Assembly: GCF_900094925.1 (NCBI RefSeq) | Contig: NZ_FMAY01000008.1 | Location: forward strand, 186,001-250,000 | Reading direction: 5' to 3' | DNA: 64,000 nt | DNA from: Kosakonia oryzendophytica | GTDB lineage: Bacteria > Pseudomonadota > Gammaproteobacteria > Enterobacterales > Enterobacteriaceae | In this document: positions 47,687 through 59,738 of the stretch, one piece after another | How positions within the stretch are numbered: position 1 is the stretch's first letter | How the letters are laid out: every line of letters starts with the position of its first letter | Program-made: the position numbers and the translations under genes | The notes under the pieces: generated by a model | What the model was told of the DNA's origin: nothing | What the model saw: only the letters and a program-made list of their open reading frames with translations | The model's database searches: none

Positions 47687-48421
47687 GTGACGATGTTTAC
47701 TCACTCGGCCATCGCCAGCCTCAATAATCTGGAGATGATGGTCTATAACTTTGTCGTCAAGAATCGTGACAAAGTGATGTATATGACAATTCGCGAACTG
47801 GCCGACGCGGCGGACGTATCGACAACGACGGTGTTGCGCTTTTGCCGCAAACTCAACTGTGAAGGATATTCTGAGTTCCGGGTGCGTTTTAAATTATATC
47901 TGGAACAAAATGAACCCCAGCAACCTAATTTTGGCGCCAGCGAAATTATCAGCTTTTTTAAAGGGGTAAATAACGAAGAGTTTGATAAATTACTCGATAG
48001 TGCTGTCGATGTCATATTATCCTCTGAGCGCATTATATTTGTCGGCGCGGGAACATCAGGCGCATTAGCAAAATATGGCGCACGGTTCTTTTCTAATGTC
48101 GGGAAATTCAGTAACCATATCGATGACCCTTATTTCCCGGTAACGAATGATATGGCGAAAAACGCGCTGGCAATTGTACTCTCCGTCTCCGGTGAGACAG
48201 AAGAGATCCTCCGTTTTGCCAGCCAGTTCAGTCTGCATCACTGTAAAGTGCTCTCTGTCACCAGCCACGAGCATTCACGACTGGCGAAACTGGCGGACTT
48301 TAATATCTCCTGGCATATTCCACAGACCCGCATTACCGGCGGCTACGATATTACGACGCAAATCCCGGTCATTTATATTCTGGAGACGCTGGGAAGAAAA
48401 CTGGCGAAAAGAATAGCATAA
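47687..48421 (+). CDS. RpiR/MurR-family regulator next to bglA
   Basis: Transcription factor of 244 residues. An N-terminal RpiR helix-turn-helix (about 1-77, IRELADAADVSTTTVLRFCRK) and a C-terminal SIS sugar-phosphate domain (about 105-235, FVGAGTSGALAKYGARFFSN) are clear. Such proteins sense phosphorylated sugars. The gene lies just before bglA on the same strand and is absent from this position in E. coli K-12, as far as I recall. GTG 47687 follows AAAGGAT; ATG 47693 is an alternative. Confidence 0.9.
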   Translation: MTMFTHSAIASLNNLEMMVYNFVVKNRDKVMYMTIRELADAADVSTTTVLRFCRKLNCEGYSEFRVRFKLYLEQNEPQQPNFGASEIISFFKGVNNEEFDKLLDSAVDVILSSERIIFVGAGTSGALAKYGARFFSNVGKFSNHIDDPYFPVTNDMAKNALAIVLSVSGETEEILRFASQFSLHHCKVLSVTSHEHSRLAKLADFNISWHIPQTRITGGYDITTQIPVIYILETLGRKLAKRIA

Positions 48422-48444
48422 AAAAACAGGTTGTTTTTTTGATG

Positions 48445-49971
<1,527 letters not shown>

Positions 49972-49981
49972 GTCAGTTTTC

Positions 49982-50207
49982 CCCTCACCCTGGCCCTCTC
50001 CCCTCAGGGGAGAGGGAATGTACCGGTGACAGAGGATATTTCCTTACCCGGTCTCATACCCTGGCGAAGAGAGGGAACAGGTCTGCGGAAGATGACCGTG
50101 CTTTTCCCCTCATCCTCCCCTCTCCCCACAGGGGAGAGGGAATGTATCGGTGATGGATGACCGTCGTTTTCCCCCTCTCCCTTCCAGGGAGAGGGCCGGG
50201 GTGAGGG
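49982..50207. repeat. MITE-like intergenic element with three CCCTCTCCC palindromes
   Basis: The ends, 49982-50002 and 50187-50207, are inverted copies matching at 20 of 21 bases (CCCTCACCC-type ends). Three hairpins lie at 49994-50016, 50118-50140 and 50173-50195. This motif family is scattered through enterobacterial genomes. The right end lies three bases from the ygfF stop codon. Confidence 0.75.
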
Positions 50208-50210
50208 TCT

Positions 50211-50954
50211 TTACCGCCCCCCAGCCAAATCTAAAAAGCTCCCCGTCACATACGACGCTTTATCACTAAGTAACCAGGCAATCCCCTGCGCAACCTCCTC
50301 GGGTTGCCCGCCACGTTGCATCGGTATCACACTGCTCACGCGATCAACACGCCCCGGCTCACCGCCGCTGGCATGCATGTCGGTATAGATAAAACCTGGG
50401 CGAACACAGTTGACCCGGATCCCGCAGGCCGCTACCTCCAACGCTAACCCGATCGTCAGCGTATCAACCGCGCCTTTCGAGGCAGCATAATCAACATATT
50501 CGCCAGGGGAACCGGTTCGCGCCGCAGCGGATGAAACATTCACAATCGCGCCCCCCTGCCCACCATACTGCCAAGACATGCGTTTTACAGCTTCGCGGCA
50601 ACACAGAAAATAACCGGTCACGTTGGTGCTTAGCACCTGGTTGATACGTTCAGCGGTCAGGTGCTCCAGCCGGCTTTGCCGAAACAAGATCCCGGCATTA
50701 TTTACCAGCGCCACCAGCGGTTCCGCTTCATGGTCGATACGGGTAAACAGAGCGTCTACCTGCGCTTCATCGCTGACATCCGCCTGCACCGCAAAAGCGT
50801 TACCGCCCTGTGCGATGATGTGTGCCACCACCTCATCAGCCGCCTGGGCATTATGCTGATAATTCACCGCCACGTTGTACCCTTCCTGCGCCAGCAGCAG
50901 TGCAGTCGCCCGTCCAATACCCCGGCTGGCACCGGTGACTAACGCTATCGCCAT
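50211..50954 (-). CDS. ygfF: Short-chain dehydrogenase YgfF
   Basis: Predicted NAD(P)-dependent oxidoreductase of 247 residues, classical SDR fold. The cofactor loop is VTGASRGIGRA, followed by NNAG, catalytic Ser (VNVSSAAA) and YxxxK (YAASK). It resembles E. coli YgfF, found at the same place between bglA and gcvP. Substrate unknown. Confidence 0.93.
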   Translation of the reverse strand: MAIALVTGASRGIGRATALLLAQEGYNVAVNYQHNAQAADEVVAHIIAQGGNAFAVQADVSDEAQVDALFTRIDHEAEPLVALVNNAGILFRQSRLEHLTAERINQVLSTNVTGYFLCCREAVKRMSWQYGGQGGAIVNVSSAAARTGSPGEYVDYAASKGAVDTLTIGLALEVAACGIRVNCVRPGFIYTDMHASGGEPGRVDRVSSVIPMQRGGQPEEVAQGIAWLLSDKASYVTGSFLDLAGGR

Positions 50955-50966
50955 TATCCTCTCCCA

Positions 50967-50993
50967 TAATAAAAGGGCGCCGAAGCGCCCTTA
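50967..50993 (-). terminator. Intrinsic terminator of the gcvTHP operon
   Basis: On the minus strand AAGGGCGC-TTCG-GCGCCCTT followed by TTATTAT: an eight-base-pair stem with a UUCG tetraloop and a U-rich tail, 22 bases after the gcvP stop. Confidence 0.85.
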
Positions 50994-51014
50994 AAAGATA
51001 GCCTTATTCCCACA

Positions 51015-53888
51015 CTACTGATATTCGCTTACCGGTACGCAGGAGCAGAACAGGTTACGGTCACCGTAAACATCATCCAGACGTTTTACCGTTGGCCAGT
51101 ATTTATTGACCACACCCGCCGGGAATACTGCTAACTCGCGGCTGTAACCGTGGTTCCATTCAGCAACCAGTTCATTTTGCGTGTGTGGCGCATTCACCAG
51201 TGGGTTATCTTCCAGTGGCCATTCACCTTGTTTCACGCGATCGATCTCGCCACGTATCGCCAGCATCGCGTCAATAAAGCGATCCAGTTCGACCTTGCTT
51301 TCTGATTCAGTCGGTTCGACCATCAGCGTTCCGGCAACCGGGAACGACATGGTTGGCGCATGGAAACCATAGTCAATCAGACGTTTAGCGATATCCAGCT
51401 CACTGATGCCGGTCTCTTCTTTCAGCGGACGGATATCGAGAATACATTCGTGCGCCACGCGGCCATCGCGGCCGGTATACAGCACCGGAAACGCCCCTTT
51501 CAGACGGCTGGCAATGTAGTTGGCATTGAGGATCGCGACCTGGCTGGCCTGTTTCAACCCTTCAGCGCCCATCATGCGGATATACATCCAACTGATAGGC
51601 AGAATCGACGCGCTGCCGAAAGGCGCAGCGGACACCGCGCCCTGACGGGTCAGCATCCCGTCGATTTGCACCACGCTGTGGCCCGGCACGAACGGTGCCA
51701 GATGCGCTTTCACACCAATTGGCCCCATGCCCGGACCGCCGCCGCCATGCGGGATGCAGAATGTTTTATGCAGGTTAAGGTGCGATACATCCGCGCCAAT
51801 AAAGCCCGGCGAGGTAATGCCAACCTGGGCGTTCATGTTCGCGCCATCCAGGTAAACCTGGCCACCGAACTGATGCACCACGTTACAGACTTCACGAATC
51901 GTCTCTTCATAAACACCGTGAGTAGACGGGTAAGTCACCATGATGCAGGAGAGATTATCGCCCGCCTGTTCGGCTTTCGCGCGCAAGTCAGCAAGGTCGA
52001 TATTGCCGTTTTTATCACACGCGACCACCACCACCTGCATACCGGCCATCTGTGCCGATGCCGGGTTGGTTCCGTGGGCGGAGCTTGGGATCAGGCAGAT
52101 ATCGCGGTGCCCCTGGTTGCGGCTTTCATGATAATGGCGGATAGCCAGCAAACCTGCGTATTCGCCCTGCGCGCCGGAGTTCGGCTGCATACAGAGCGCA
52201 TCATAACCGGTCAGTTTAACCAGCCAGTCAGAGAGCTGAGCGATCATCTGATGGTAACCCTCCGCCTGCTCCGGCGGGCAGAACGGGTGCAGCTCCGCAA
52301 ATTCCGGCCAGGTGATGGGGATCATTTCCGCTGCGGCGTTCAGCTTCATGGTACAGGATCCCAGCGGGATCATTGCCTGGTTCAGCGCCAGATCTTTACG
52401 CTCCAGCGAGTGCATATAACGCATCATTTCAGTTTCGCTGTGGTAGCGATTAAAGACCGGATGCGTCAGGAAAGCATCGTCACGCAGCATACTTTGCGGA
52501 ACAGAACGGCTGTCGAGCGCCACGTCCTGGTCCAGCGTGTCGATATCCAGGCCATGATTATCCCCCAGCAGCACCGTAAATAGCGCCAACACATCTTCAC
52601 GGGAGGTGGTTTCATCCAGCGTAATACCCACGGCGTTGAGGATATCGCTGCGCAGGTTAATTTCCTGCGCTTCAGCGCGGGCCAGCACGGCGGCTTTATC
52701 CGCCACATCCACACACAGCGTGTCGAAGTAGTGCGCATGACGCAGTTTCAGACCTTTACGCTGCAAACCCGCCGCCAGGATATCGGTCAGGCGGTGAATA
52801 CGCCCGGCGATGCGTTTCAGCCCTACCGGACCGTGGAAAACCGCGTACAGACTGGCGATATTGGCCAGCAGAACCTGTGAAGTACAAATGTTGGAGTTCG
52901 CTTTCTCACGGCGGATATGCTGTTCACGCGTCTGCATCGCCATGCGCAGCGCGGTATTACCGGCGGCATCTTTAGATACGCCGATAATACGGCCAGGCAT
53001 AGAGCGCTTGAATTCGTCTTTTGCGGCAAAGAAAGCCGCATGCGGGCCACCGTAGCCCATCGGCACGCCAAAGCGTTGCGCGGAGCCAAATACAATATCA
53101 GCTCCCTGCTTACCTGGCGCAGTCAAATATACCAACGTCATCAGGTCGGCAGCGACGCTGACGATAATTTTGCGGTTTTTCAGTTCGGTAATAAGCGCGC
53201 TGTAATCGTGTACTTCACCGGTGGTGCCCACCTGCTGGAGCAGCACGCCGAACACATCCTGGTGATCCAATACTTTGTCGGCGGCATCCACAATCACGTC
53301 AAACCCGAAGGTTCCGGCACGGGTACGGACCACATCCAGCGTTTGCGGATGAACATCGTCCGCAACAAAGAAGCGATTCGCCCCTTTCAGTTTGCTGACG
53401 CGCTTCGCCATCGCCATCGCTTCAGCCGCCGCAGTGGCTTCATCCAGCAATGACGCAGAAGCCATATCCAGCCCGGTCAAATCCAGCGTCACCTGCTGGA
53501 AATTGAGCAGTGCTTCCAGACGACCCTGTGACACTTCCGGCTGGTAAGGGGTGTAGGCGGTGTACCAGCCCGGATTTTCCAGCATATTGCGCAGAATAAC
53601 CGGCGGTAGCTGCACGGCGGTGTAGCCCATGCCAATGTAAGACTTAAAGCGCTTGTTACGTCCGGCAATCGCTTTCAGTTCGGCCAGGGCCGCGAATTCG
53701 GTGGTTGGCTCTCCAACCTGCGGCGGAGTGGCAAGCTGGATGTCTTTTGGCACGATCTGGCCGATCAGTGCATTTAATGAATCCGCGCCAACAGTATTCA
53801 GCATCTCCAGCTGTTGCTGAGCATCCGGCCCAATGTGACGTTCAATGAAAGCGCCACGGTTTTCAAGCTGGCTTAAAGTCTGTGTCAT
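51015..53888 (-). CDS. gcvP: Glycine dehydrogenase (decarboxylating) GcvP
   Basis: P-protein of the glycine cleavage system; decarboxylates glycine with pyridoxal phosphate and passes the aminomethyl group to GcvH. At 957 residues it is the full single-chain bacterial form. The PLP lysine lies in [17 protein letters not shown] in the C-terminal half, preceded by [12 protein letters not shown]. It is the third gene of gcvTHP; the gcvH-gcvP spacer contains an ERIC element. Confidence 0.97.
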   Translation of the reverse strand: MTQTLSQLENRGAFIERHIGPDAQQQLEMLNTVGADSLNALIGQIVPKDIQLATPPQVGEPTTEFAALAELKAIAGRNKRFKSYIGMGYTAVQLPPVILRNMLENPGWYTAYTPYQPEVSQGRLEALLNFQQVTLDLTGLDMASASLLDEATAAAEAMAMAKRVSKLKGANRFFVADDVHPQTLDVVRTRAGTFGFDVIVDAADKVLDHQDVFGVLLQQVGTTGEVHDYSALITELKNRKIIVSVAADLMTLVYLTAPGKQGADIVFGSAQRFGVPMGYGGPHAAFFAAKDEFKRSMPGRIIGVSKDAAGNTALRMAMQTREQHIRREKANSNICTSQVLLANIASLYAVFHGPVGLKRIAGRIHRLTDILAAGLQRKGLKLRHAHYFDTLCVDVADKAAVLARAEAQEINLRSDILNAVGITLDETTSREDVLALFTVLLGDNHGLDIDTLDQDVALDSRSVPQSMLRDDAFLTHPVFNRYHSETEMMRYMHSLERKDLALNQAMIPLGSCTMKLNAAAEMIPITWPEFAELHPFCPPEQAEGYHQMIAQLSDWLVKLTGYDALCMQPNSGAQGEYAGLLAIRHYHESRNQGHRDICLIPSSAHGTNPASAQMAGMQVVVVACDKNGNIDLADLRAKAEQAGDNLSCIMVTYPSTHGVYEETIREVCNVVHQFGGQVYLDGANMNAQVGITSPGFIGADVSHLNLHKTFCIPHGGGGPGMGPIGVKAHLAPFVPGHSVVQIDGMLTRQGAVSAAPFGSASILPISWMYIRMMGAEGLKQASQVAILNANYIASRLKGAFPVLYTGRDGRVAHECILDIRPLKEETGISELDIAKRLIDYGFHAPTMSFPVAGTLMVEPTESESKVELDRFIDAMLAIRGEIDRVKQGEWPLEDNPLVNAPHTQNELVAEWNHGYSRELAVFPAGVVNKYWPTVKRLDDVYGDRNLFCSCVPVSEYQ

Positions 53889-53937
53889 GAGCGATGGTTC
53901 CTGAAACGTGCAGTGAATCGTGTTTGGACATTATCTG

Positions 53938-54067
53938 AATACGCTAACTCATTCATTCGCGTTGCAGGAGGGCGGTAACATAGCCACTCCCCAGACGCTT
54001 ACATCAGCAGGTGACCGGGGTGGGCGAGGAGGTTACCGCGTTTGCAACGCGAAGAATGACGCGTATT
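53938..54067. repeat. ERIC element between gcvH and gcvP
   Basis: About 130 bases ending in AATACGC and GCGTATT. The inside reads CACTCCCCAGACGCTTACAT and GGTGACCGGGGTGGGCGA, recognisably the ERIC core. It runs to the first base of the gcvH stop codon and should be transcribed within the operon, folding into a long hairpin. Confidence 0.8.
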
Positions 54068-54456
54068 TATTCGTCTTCTAGCAGCGCCGCGTAAGCCGTG
54101 GCATCCAGCAGCGCAGCCACTTCCGCTTCGTCACTGGCTTTGATTTTGAAGATCCAGCCTTCACCGTAGGGCTCGCTGTTAACCAGTTCAGGCGCGTCAT
54201 TCAGCGCGTCGTTCACCGCGACAATTTCACCGCCGATAGGCGCATAAATGTCCGACGCGGCTTTTACCGACTCCGCCACGGCGCAATCGTCACCCGCAGC
54301 AACGGTTGTCCCCACGTCTGGCAGGTCAACAAACACCATATCGCCCAGCAGTTCCTGCGCGTGTTCGGTGATACCAACGGTGTAGGTACCGTCCGCCTCT
54401 TTGCGCAGCCACTCGTGTTCTTTACTGTATTTCAGATCGCCAGGTACATTGCTCAT
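54067..54456 (-). CDS. gcvH: Glycine cleavage system H protein GcvH
   Basis: Lipoyl carrier protein of 129 residues that shuttles the aminomethyl group from GcvP to GcvT. The lipoylated lysine is Lys65 in AESVKAASD. The start at 54456 ([17 protein letters not shown]) follows GGAGAGATTGAG; the frame extends upstream to 54510 within gcvT. The gene begins 25 bases after gcvT. Confidence 0.97.
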   Translation of the reverse strand: MSNVPGDLKYSKEHEWLRKEADGTYTVGITEHAQELLGDMVFVDLPDVGTTVAAGDDCAVAESVKAASDIYAPIGGEIVAVNDALNDAPELVNSEPYGEGWIFKIKASDEAEVAALLDATAYAALLEDE

Positions 54457-54481
54457 CTCAATCTCTCCAGATAAAAAAAGG

Positions 54482-55576
54482 TTACGCGACGGCTTTGCCA
54501 GCACGCACAAAAATCGGTTTGGTCACTTTGACCGGCATTTCACGGTTGCGGATTTGCACCACTGCTGTTTCGCCAATACCAGCAGGAACGCGCGCCAGTG
54601 CAATACTGTAGCCAAGCGTCGGTGAGAAGGTTCCGCTGGTGATCACGCCTTCTTGCACATTGCCCTGGCTATCGGTGAAGCGTACCGGCAGTTCGTTGCG
54701 CAGCACACCTTTCTCGGTCATCACTAACCCAACCAGTTGCTCAGTGCCTTTTTCCCGCTGTACTTCCAGCGCTTCACGACCGATAAAATTGCGATCCTGC
54801 GGCTCCCAGGCAATGGTCCAGCCCATATTGGCCGCCAGCGGAGAAACGCTTTCATCCATTTCCTGACCATACAGATTCATACCGGCTTCCAGACGCAGCG
54901 TATCGCGCGCGCCAAGGCCACAAGGTTTAACACCCGCGCCCAGCAATGCCCGCCAGAAGTCAGCCGCACGTTCATTTGGCAGCGCAATTTCATAGCCCGC
55001 TTCACCGGTATAACCGGTGGTCGCGATAAAAAGTCCATCAACATCAACGCCAAAGAAAGGTTTCATCCCGTCAACCGCGCTGCGCTGTGCATCGCTGAAT
55101 AATGACGCGGCTTTCGCCTGCGCGTTCGGCCCCTGGACGGCGATCAACGACAAATCATCACGCACGGTGAGTTCAATGGCGAAGGGTTCAGCGTGTTGGG
55201 CAATCCAGGAGAGGTCTTTTTCGCGGGTGGCGGAGTTAACAACGAGGCGGAAGAAATCTTCAGTGAAGTAATAAACGATCAGGTCATCAATGACACCGCC
55301 CGAGGCGTTTAGCATGCCGGTGTAAAGCGCTTTACCGGGCTTCGTGAGTTTCGCGACATCGTTAGCCAGTAAGTAGCGTAAAAACTCGCGGGTGCGTGCA
55401 CCTTTGAGATCAACGATGGTCATATGCGACACATCAAACATACCAGCGTCGGTGCGCACTGCATGATGTTCATCAATCTGCGAGCCGTAATGCAACGGCA
55501 TCATCCAGCCATGGAAGTCCACCATGCGGGCGCCGCACAGTGTGTGTTGTTCATACAAAGGGGTCTGCTGAGCCAT
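54482..55576 (-). CDS. gcvT: Aminomethyltransferase GcvT
   Basis: T-protein of glycine cleavage; releases ammonia and transfers the one-carbon unit to tetrahydrofolate. The 364-residue protein shows [39 protein letters not shown] and the C-terminal barrel. It is first in gcvTHP, and its folate-binding fold is shared with YgfZ, encoded about 8 kb away. Confidence 0.97.
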   Translation of the reverse strand: MAQQTPLYEQHTLCGARMVDFHGWMMPLHYGSQIDEHHAVRTDAGMFDVSHMTIVDLKGARTREFLRYLLANDVAKLTKPGKALYTGMLNASGGVIDDLIVYYFTEDFFRLVVNSATREKDLSWIAQHAEPFAIELTVRDDLSLIAVQGPNAQAKAASLFSDAQRSAVDGMKPFFGVDVDGLFIATTGYTGEAGYEIALPNERAADFWRALLGAGVKPCGLGARDTLRLEAGMNLYGQEMDESVSPLAANMGWTIAWEPQDRNFIGREALEVQREKGTEQLVGLVMTEKGVLRNELPVRFTDSQGNVQEGVITSGTFSPTLGYSIALARVPAGIGETAVVQIRNREMPVKVTKPIFVRAGKAVA

Positions 55577-56000
55577 CTTTTCCTCGTCGAATAAGCTGAG
55601 CCATCACGCTCGCCGGTGGCGTTTAATCACGCCGCCAAAAGCCGGGTTCACGACCTGTTGCAGGCCGCGACGCAAACGTTCTCTTTCGCCTGAACTTATC
55701 ACCGAAAGCGGCGCTTAACCATAAGGTAAAATGGGCCATCACATTAGCTTATGACCTGTTTAGCCCAAAAACGGATAAGATGATTACACTGGATGAATGA
55801 CGTAATGAGTGCACAAACCATTACAAAAAGGGGAATGCCAGGGTCATTTCCAGCATTTCACTCCGCAAAAAAGCGAATTTTGCCGCATAAGAAAAAACAT
55901 GACATGAGAAAATCTAATCTGAAAAAAGCGGTGAAATTAGATTATTTCAAATGAGAAGTGCGAGCCCTTCCCGTTACCGGGAAGGGAAAATGTGACGGGG
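55577..56000 (-). promoter_or_regulatory. gcvTHP control region
   Basis: A 424-base gap upstream of gcvT. ACGCAAACGTTCTCTT (55670-55685) is close to the PurR operator consensus ACGCAAACGTTTTCNT. The distal part is AT-rich, with an AATCTAAT/ATTAGATT inverted pair (55911-55943), suitable for Lrp or GcvA binding as known for E. coli gcv. A perfect nine-base-pair hairpin at 55965-55986 follows ubiI. No gene is present. Confidence 0.6.
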
Positions 56001-57203
56001 TTAACGTAACCACTCAGGGAGATCGTTCAGGCCTAATGCCTGACGCAGTAACTGACTTTTCACACCGGGGAGCGTATCGGCCAGTTTCAGGCCAATATCA
56101 CGCAGCAATTTTTTCGCCGGGTTGGCACCGGCAAACAATTCGCGAAATCCCTGCATACCGGCCAGCATCAGTGCCGCACTGTGTTTGCGGCTGCGCTCAT
56201 AGCGACGCAGATAAAGGTGCTGGCCAATATCTTTGCCCTCGGTGCGTAAACGACGCAGTTCGGCAATTAACTCCGCCGCATCCATAAAGCCAAGGTTTAC
56301 GCCCTGCCCGGCCAGCGGATGGATGGTGTGCGCGGCATCGCCCACCAGCGCCAGCCGATGCGCGGCAAACTGACGTGCATAACGCCCGGTCAACGGGTAA
56401 ACCTGGCGCTCGCTTTCCACATGGCAAAGCCCAAGGCGGTTATCAAACGCCATACACAGCGCCTGGTTAAACGCCTCATCGCTTGCCTGCTGCATGGCCT
56501 TTGCCTGCTCCGGAGGCAACGACCAGACAATTGAGCAGAGATGCGGGTCGCTAAGCGGCAGGAAGGCGAGAATACCATCGTGATGAAATACCTGGCGCGC
56601 CACCGCCTGATGGGGCTCTTCCGTGCGGATAGTCGCCACTAAAGCATGATGGTGATAATCCCAGAACGTCAGTGGAATATCGGCTTTGTTACGCAGCCAG
56701 GAGTTAGCGCCATCGGCACCGATCACCAGCCGCGCAGTCAGCATCGTGCCATCTTTTAACGTAAGAAAGGCTTCATTTTCGCCCCACGCAACTTGTTGCA
56801 GCTCCGCTGGGGCAAGCGTTGTCACATCCGGGCATTGCTGTGCTTTATCCCACAACGCCTGATGGATCACCGCATTTTCAATGATGTAGCCAAGGTGATC
56901 GTACCCCATTTTCTGGTCATCAAAAGCAATACGCCCGAAGCTGTCTTTATCCCACACTTCCATGCCGTGATAGCAACCCGCGCGACGGGCAATAATGTTT
57001 GACCACACGCCCAGATGACTCAGCAGTTTTTCGCTGGCAGCGTTGATCGCTGAAACGCGTAACGCAGGGGGCGCATCGTCAGCCAGCGGCGCAGGAAGCT
57101 GCTGCTCAAGCACCGCCACACGCAATCCGCTACCTTGTAACCCGCACGCCAGCGCCAGCCCCACCATACCGCCGCCGACAATCGCAACATCAACACTCTG
57201 CAC
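56001..57203 (-). CDS. ubiI: 2-polyprenylphenol 6-hydroxylase UbiI (VisC)
   Basis: FAD monooxygenase that hydroxylates C5 of the ubiquinone precursor ring under aerobic conditions. It has 400 residues from a GTG start at 57203 (VQSVDVAIVGGGMVGLA), chosen because AAAGGAGC precedes it and because the Rossmann motif then sits at the N-terminus as in E. coli. The frame extends upstream into ubiH. FAD motifs VGGGMVGL, GADGANSWLR and ALVGDAAHTIHPLAGQGVNLG are intact. Confidence 0.96.
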   Translation of the reverse strand: MQSVDVAIVGGGMVGLALACGLQGSGLRVAVLEQQLPAPLADDAPPALRVSAINAASEKLLSHLGVWSNIIARRAGCYHGMEVWDKDSFGRIAFDDQKMGYDHLGYIIENAVIHQALWDKAQQCPDVTTLAPAELQQVAWGENEAFLTLKDGTMLTARLVIGADGANSWLRNKADIPLTFWDYHHHALVATIRTEEPHQAVARQVFHHDGILAFLPLSDPHLCSIVWSLPPEQAKAMQQASDEAFNQALCMAFDNRLGLCHVESERQVYPLTGRYARQFAAHRLALVGDAAHTIHPLAGQGVNLGFMDAAELIAELRRLRTEGKDIGQHLYLRRYERSRKHSAALMLAGMQGFRELFAGANPAKKLLRDIGLKLADTLPGVKSQLLRQALGLNDLPEWLR

Positions 57204-57222
57204 TCTAACGCTCCTTTGATCC

Positions 57223-58401
57223 TTAACGCGCAACCCAACCAAGGGTTCGCTGCGCCAGCGCATCGCGCGCCGGGGTGAATAGATCCATCGCCATAAGCCC
57301 GATATTGCGTCCAACAACCAACGGAGCCCAATGGTTCGCGAACAGATGCACCAGCCCGTCGGTCACCCCAATGGTCGATTTTTTATCCGCATAACGACGA
57401 TCGCGATAGCGGGTCAGCACCGGGAACTCCCCCACATCCTGCTGCGCGCCTGCGGCCTGCGCCAGCGTTTCCGCCAGCGTCATTACATCGCGCATGCCAA
57501 GGTTAAAACCCTGCCCGGCAATCGGGTGCAATGTTTGCGCCGCATTACCCACCAACACGGCACGATGAGAAATGGTCGAGGATGCACAGTTCAACGCCAG
57601 GGGATAAACGGTGCGTTTGCCGGTCTGCGTAATGCGCCCGAGCCGCCAGCCGAACGCTTTTTGTAGCTCATGACAGAAACGTTCATCAGACCAGGCGGCC
57701 ACGGTTTGCTGTTTTTCCAGCGGGTGGCACCACACCAATGAACAACGCCCCTGCGACATCGGTAACATGGCCAGCGGGCCATGTTCGGTAAAACGTTCGA
57801 ATGCGCGTCCCTGATGTGGCACCGAAGTCGTCACATTTGCAATCACCGCGACCTGATGATAAGGCGATTGCTGCTGACTGATGCCCAACTGCTCACCTAC
57901 GGCGGAGCGGGAACCATCTGCCGCCACCAGCAATTTACCGATAATTGACTCGCCATTATCCAGCGTCACACAGACCTGCAGGGCATCACGGGTAAACTGG
58001 CGAACGCTCGCCGGACAATGCACAGTAACGCCCGGGGCTTTTTGCAGCAGGCTAAACAGCCGCTGACCGACATCATGCAGCTCTACCACCTGACCGAGTG
58101 CATCAAGACGATACGCCTGCGCATCCAGGGTAACGAAACCGGCATGCCCGCGATCGCTGACGTGAACCGTCGAAATCGGTGTCGCGCAGGAGGCTATCGC
58201 CTGCCAGATCCCAACACGGGCCAGTTGCTGGCAGGTTCCCGCCGCCAGTGCAATTGCGCGAGCATCGAACCCCGGGTGGTTGCCCGCCCCCGGCGCAGTG
58301 GCTTCCACCAGATGAACGGGCAGTTGACCTGAGGTTAAATGTGAAATGGCCAGTGCCAGCGTTGCTCCCGCCATGCCGCCGCCAATAATAATCACGCTCA
58401 T
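57223..58401 (-). CDS. ubiH: 2-octaprenyl-6-methoxyphenol 4-hydroxylase UbiH
   Basis: FAD monooxygenase of aerobic ubiquinone synthesis, paralogous to UbiI. At 392 residues it equals the E. coli protein. FAD motifs IGGGMAGATLAL, AADGSRSAVGE and LVGNAAQTLHPIAGQGFNLG are visible. The start codon overlaps the pepP stop (ATGA), and ubiI follows 19 bases later, giving a pepP-ubiH-ubiI operon. Confidence 0.97.
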   Translation of the reverse strand: MSVIIIGGGMAGATLALAISHLTSGQLPVHLVEATAPGAGNHPGFDARAIALAAGTCQQLARVGIWQAIASCATPISTVHVSDRGHAGFVTLDAQAYRLDALGQVVELHDVGQRLFSLLQKAPGVTVHCPASVRQFTRDALQVCVTLDNGESIIGKLLVAADGSRSAVGEQLGISQQQSPYHQVAVIANVTTSVPHQGRAFERFTEHGPLAMLPMSQGRCSLVWCHPLEKQQTVAAWSDERFCHELQKAFGWRLGRITQTGKRTVYPLALNCASSTISHRAVLVGNAAQTLHPIAGQGFNLGMRDVMTLAETLAQAAGAQQDVGEFPVLTRYRDRRYADKKSTIGVTDGLVHLFANHWAPLVVGRNIGLMAMDLFTPARDALAQRTLGWVAR

Positions 58402-59714
58402 GATCGGCGCGCCGCCGCCATCAGCGCCTCAATCTCATCCGCCGTTTTCACCACGCTGGCGGTCAGATTTTCGTTGCCGCTTTCTGTGATCACAATGTCA
58501 TCTTCGATACGAATACCAATCCCGCGGTACTGTTCCGGTACATCGGCGTCCGGTGCGATATACAGTCCGGGCTCAACAGTCAGCACCATACCTGGGGCCA
58601 GTTTGCGGGAGCGATCCTGGCCATAAACACCCACGTCATGCACATCAAGCCCCAGCCAGTGGCTTAGCCCATGCATAAAGAACGGACGGTGGGCGTTATT
58701 CGCCACCAGTTCTTCCACATCGCCTTTAAGAATACCGAGCTTCAGCAGGCCGCTAATCATGATACGCACCACTTCACCGGTCACTTCCTGAATCGAGGTA
58801 TCCGGGCGGAACAGCTCAAGGGAGCGCGTCAGCGATGCAAGGACAATGTCATAAATTTCGCGCTGCGCCGGGCTGAATTTGCCATTCACCGGGAACGTGC
58901 GGGTAATATCTCCGGCATAGCCCATATATTCGCAGCCTGCGTCAATCAGCACCAAATCCCCGTCGCGCATCTGACTTTCATTTTCGGTGTAGTGCAGAAT
59001 GCAGCCGTTGACGCCGGAGCCGACAATGGTGTTGTAAGAGGGGAAACGCGCGCCATGGCGGTTAAATTCATGATGAATCTCGCCCTCAAGCTGGTATTCG
59101 AACATGCCCGGACGGCAAACCTGCATCGCACGTGTGTGCGCCAGTGCGGAGATCTCCCCGGCGCGACGCATCACTTCAATCTCTTCGGCGGACTTGAACA
59201 GACGCATTTCATGCACGATCGGGCGCCAGTCGGTCAACGTGGCGGGAGCCTTCAGGTTTTGCCGCGAACCTTTGCGCAGCTTATCCAGCGCAGTAAACAG
59301 GACCTTATCGGCATACTCAAATTCGCCCTGAGCGTGATATACCGCATCAAGGCCGTTGAGCAGTTGATAAAGATGTTCGTTGATATCCGGGAACGCCAGC
59401 GCACGATCAACGCTCAGTTTTTCCGGCGCGGCGTCCTGCCCAAGACGTCGGCCAAACCAGATCTCAGCGGTTTTATCCCGTATGCGGTTAAACAGGACGC
59501 TGTGGTTGTGGGTGTCATCGCTCTTTATCAGCACCAGTACCGCTTCAGGCTCGTTAAAGCCGGTGAAGTACCAGAAGTCGCTGTTCTGGCGATAAGGATA
59601 CTCGCTGTCCGCGCTGCGGGTTGCTTCCGGCGCAGCGAAAATCAGCGCGGCGCTTCCAGGCACCATCTGCGCCAGTAATGCCTGGCGACGACGGAGAAAC
59701 TCAAGCTGTGTCAT
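58398..59714 (-). CDS. pepP: Xaa-Pro aminopeptidase PepP
   Basis: Mn-dependent aminopeptidase P that removes an N-terminal residue before proline. It has 438 residues from ATG 59714; a start at 59732 adds six. The pita-bread metal ligands are visible: two Asp (VLIDAGCEY, GDITRTFP), His in FFMHGLSHWLGLDVHD, and two Glu (LTVEPGLYI, GIRIEDDIVIT). It lies between ygfB and ubiH as in E. coli. Confidence 0.96.
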   Translation of the reverse strand: MTQLEFLRRRQALLAQMVPGSAALIFAAPEATRSADSEYPYRQNSDFWYFTGFNEPEAVLVLIKSDDTHNHSVLFNRIRDKTAEIWFGRRLGQDAAPEKLSVDRALAFPDINEHLYQLLNGLDAVYHAQGEFEYADKVLFTALDKLRKGSRQNLKAPATLTDWRPIVHEMRLFKSAEEIEVMRRAGEISALAHTRAMQVCRPGMFEYQLEGEIHHEFNRHGARFPSYNTIVGSGVNGCILHYTENESQMRDGDLVLIDAGCEYMGYAGDITRTFPVNGKFSPAQREIYDIVLASLTRSLELFRPDTSIQEVTGEVVRIMISGLLKLGILKGDVEELVANNAHRPFFMHGLSHWLGLDVHDVGVYGQDRSRKLAPGMVLTVEPGLYIAPDADVPEQYRGIGIRIEDDIVITESGNENLTASVVKTADEIEALMAAARRS

Positions 59715-59738
59715 GACACCTACTCCCTGCAAGGCGAA

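Noticed and set aside
51360..52583. Open frame of 407 codons on the plus strand
   Set aside because: Antisense to gcvP; a by-product of codon bias, rich in Arg/His with no family features.
55577..56000. Glycine riboswitch upstream of gcvT
   Set aside because: No tandem glycine aptamer pattern was seen, and enterobacterial gcv is controlled by proteins and sRNAs.
58671..59678. Open frame of 335 codons on the plus strand
   Set aside because: Antisense to pepP, which has complete metal-binding motifs.
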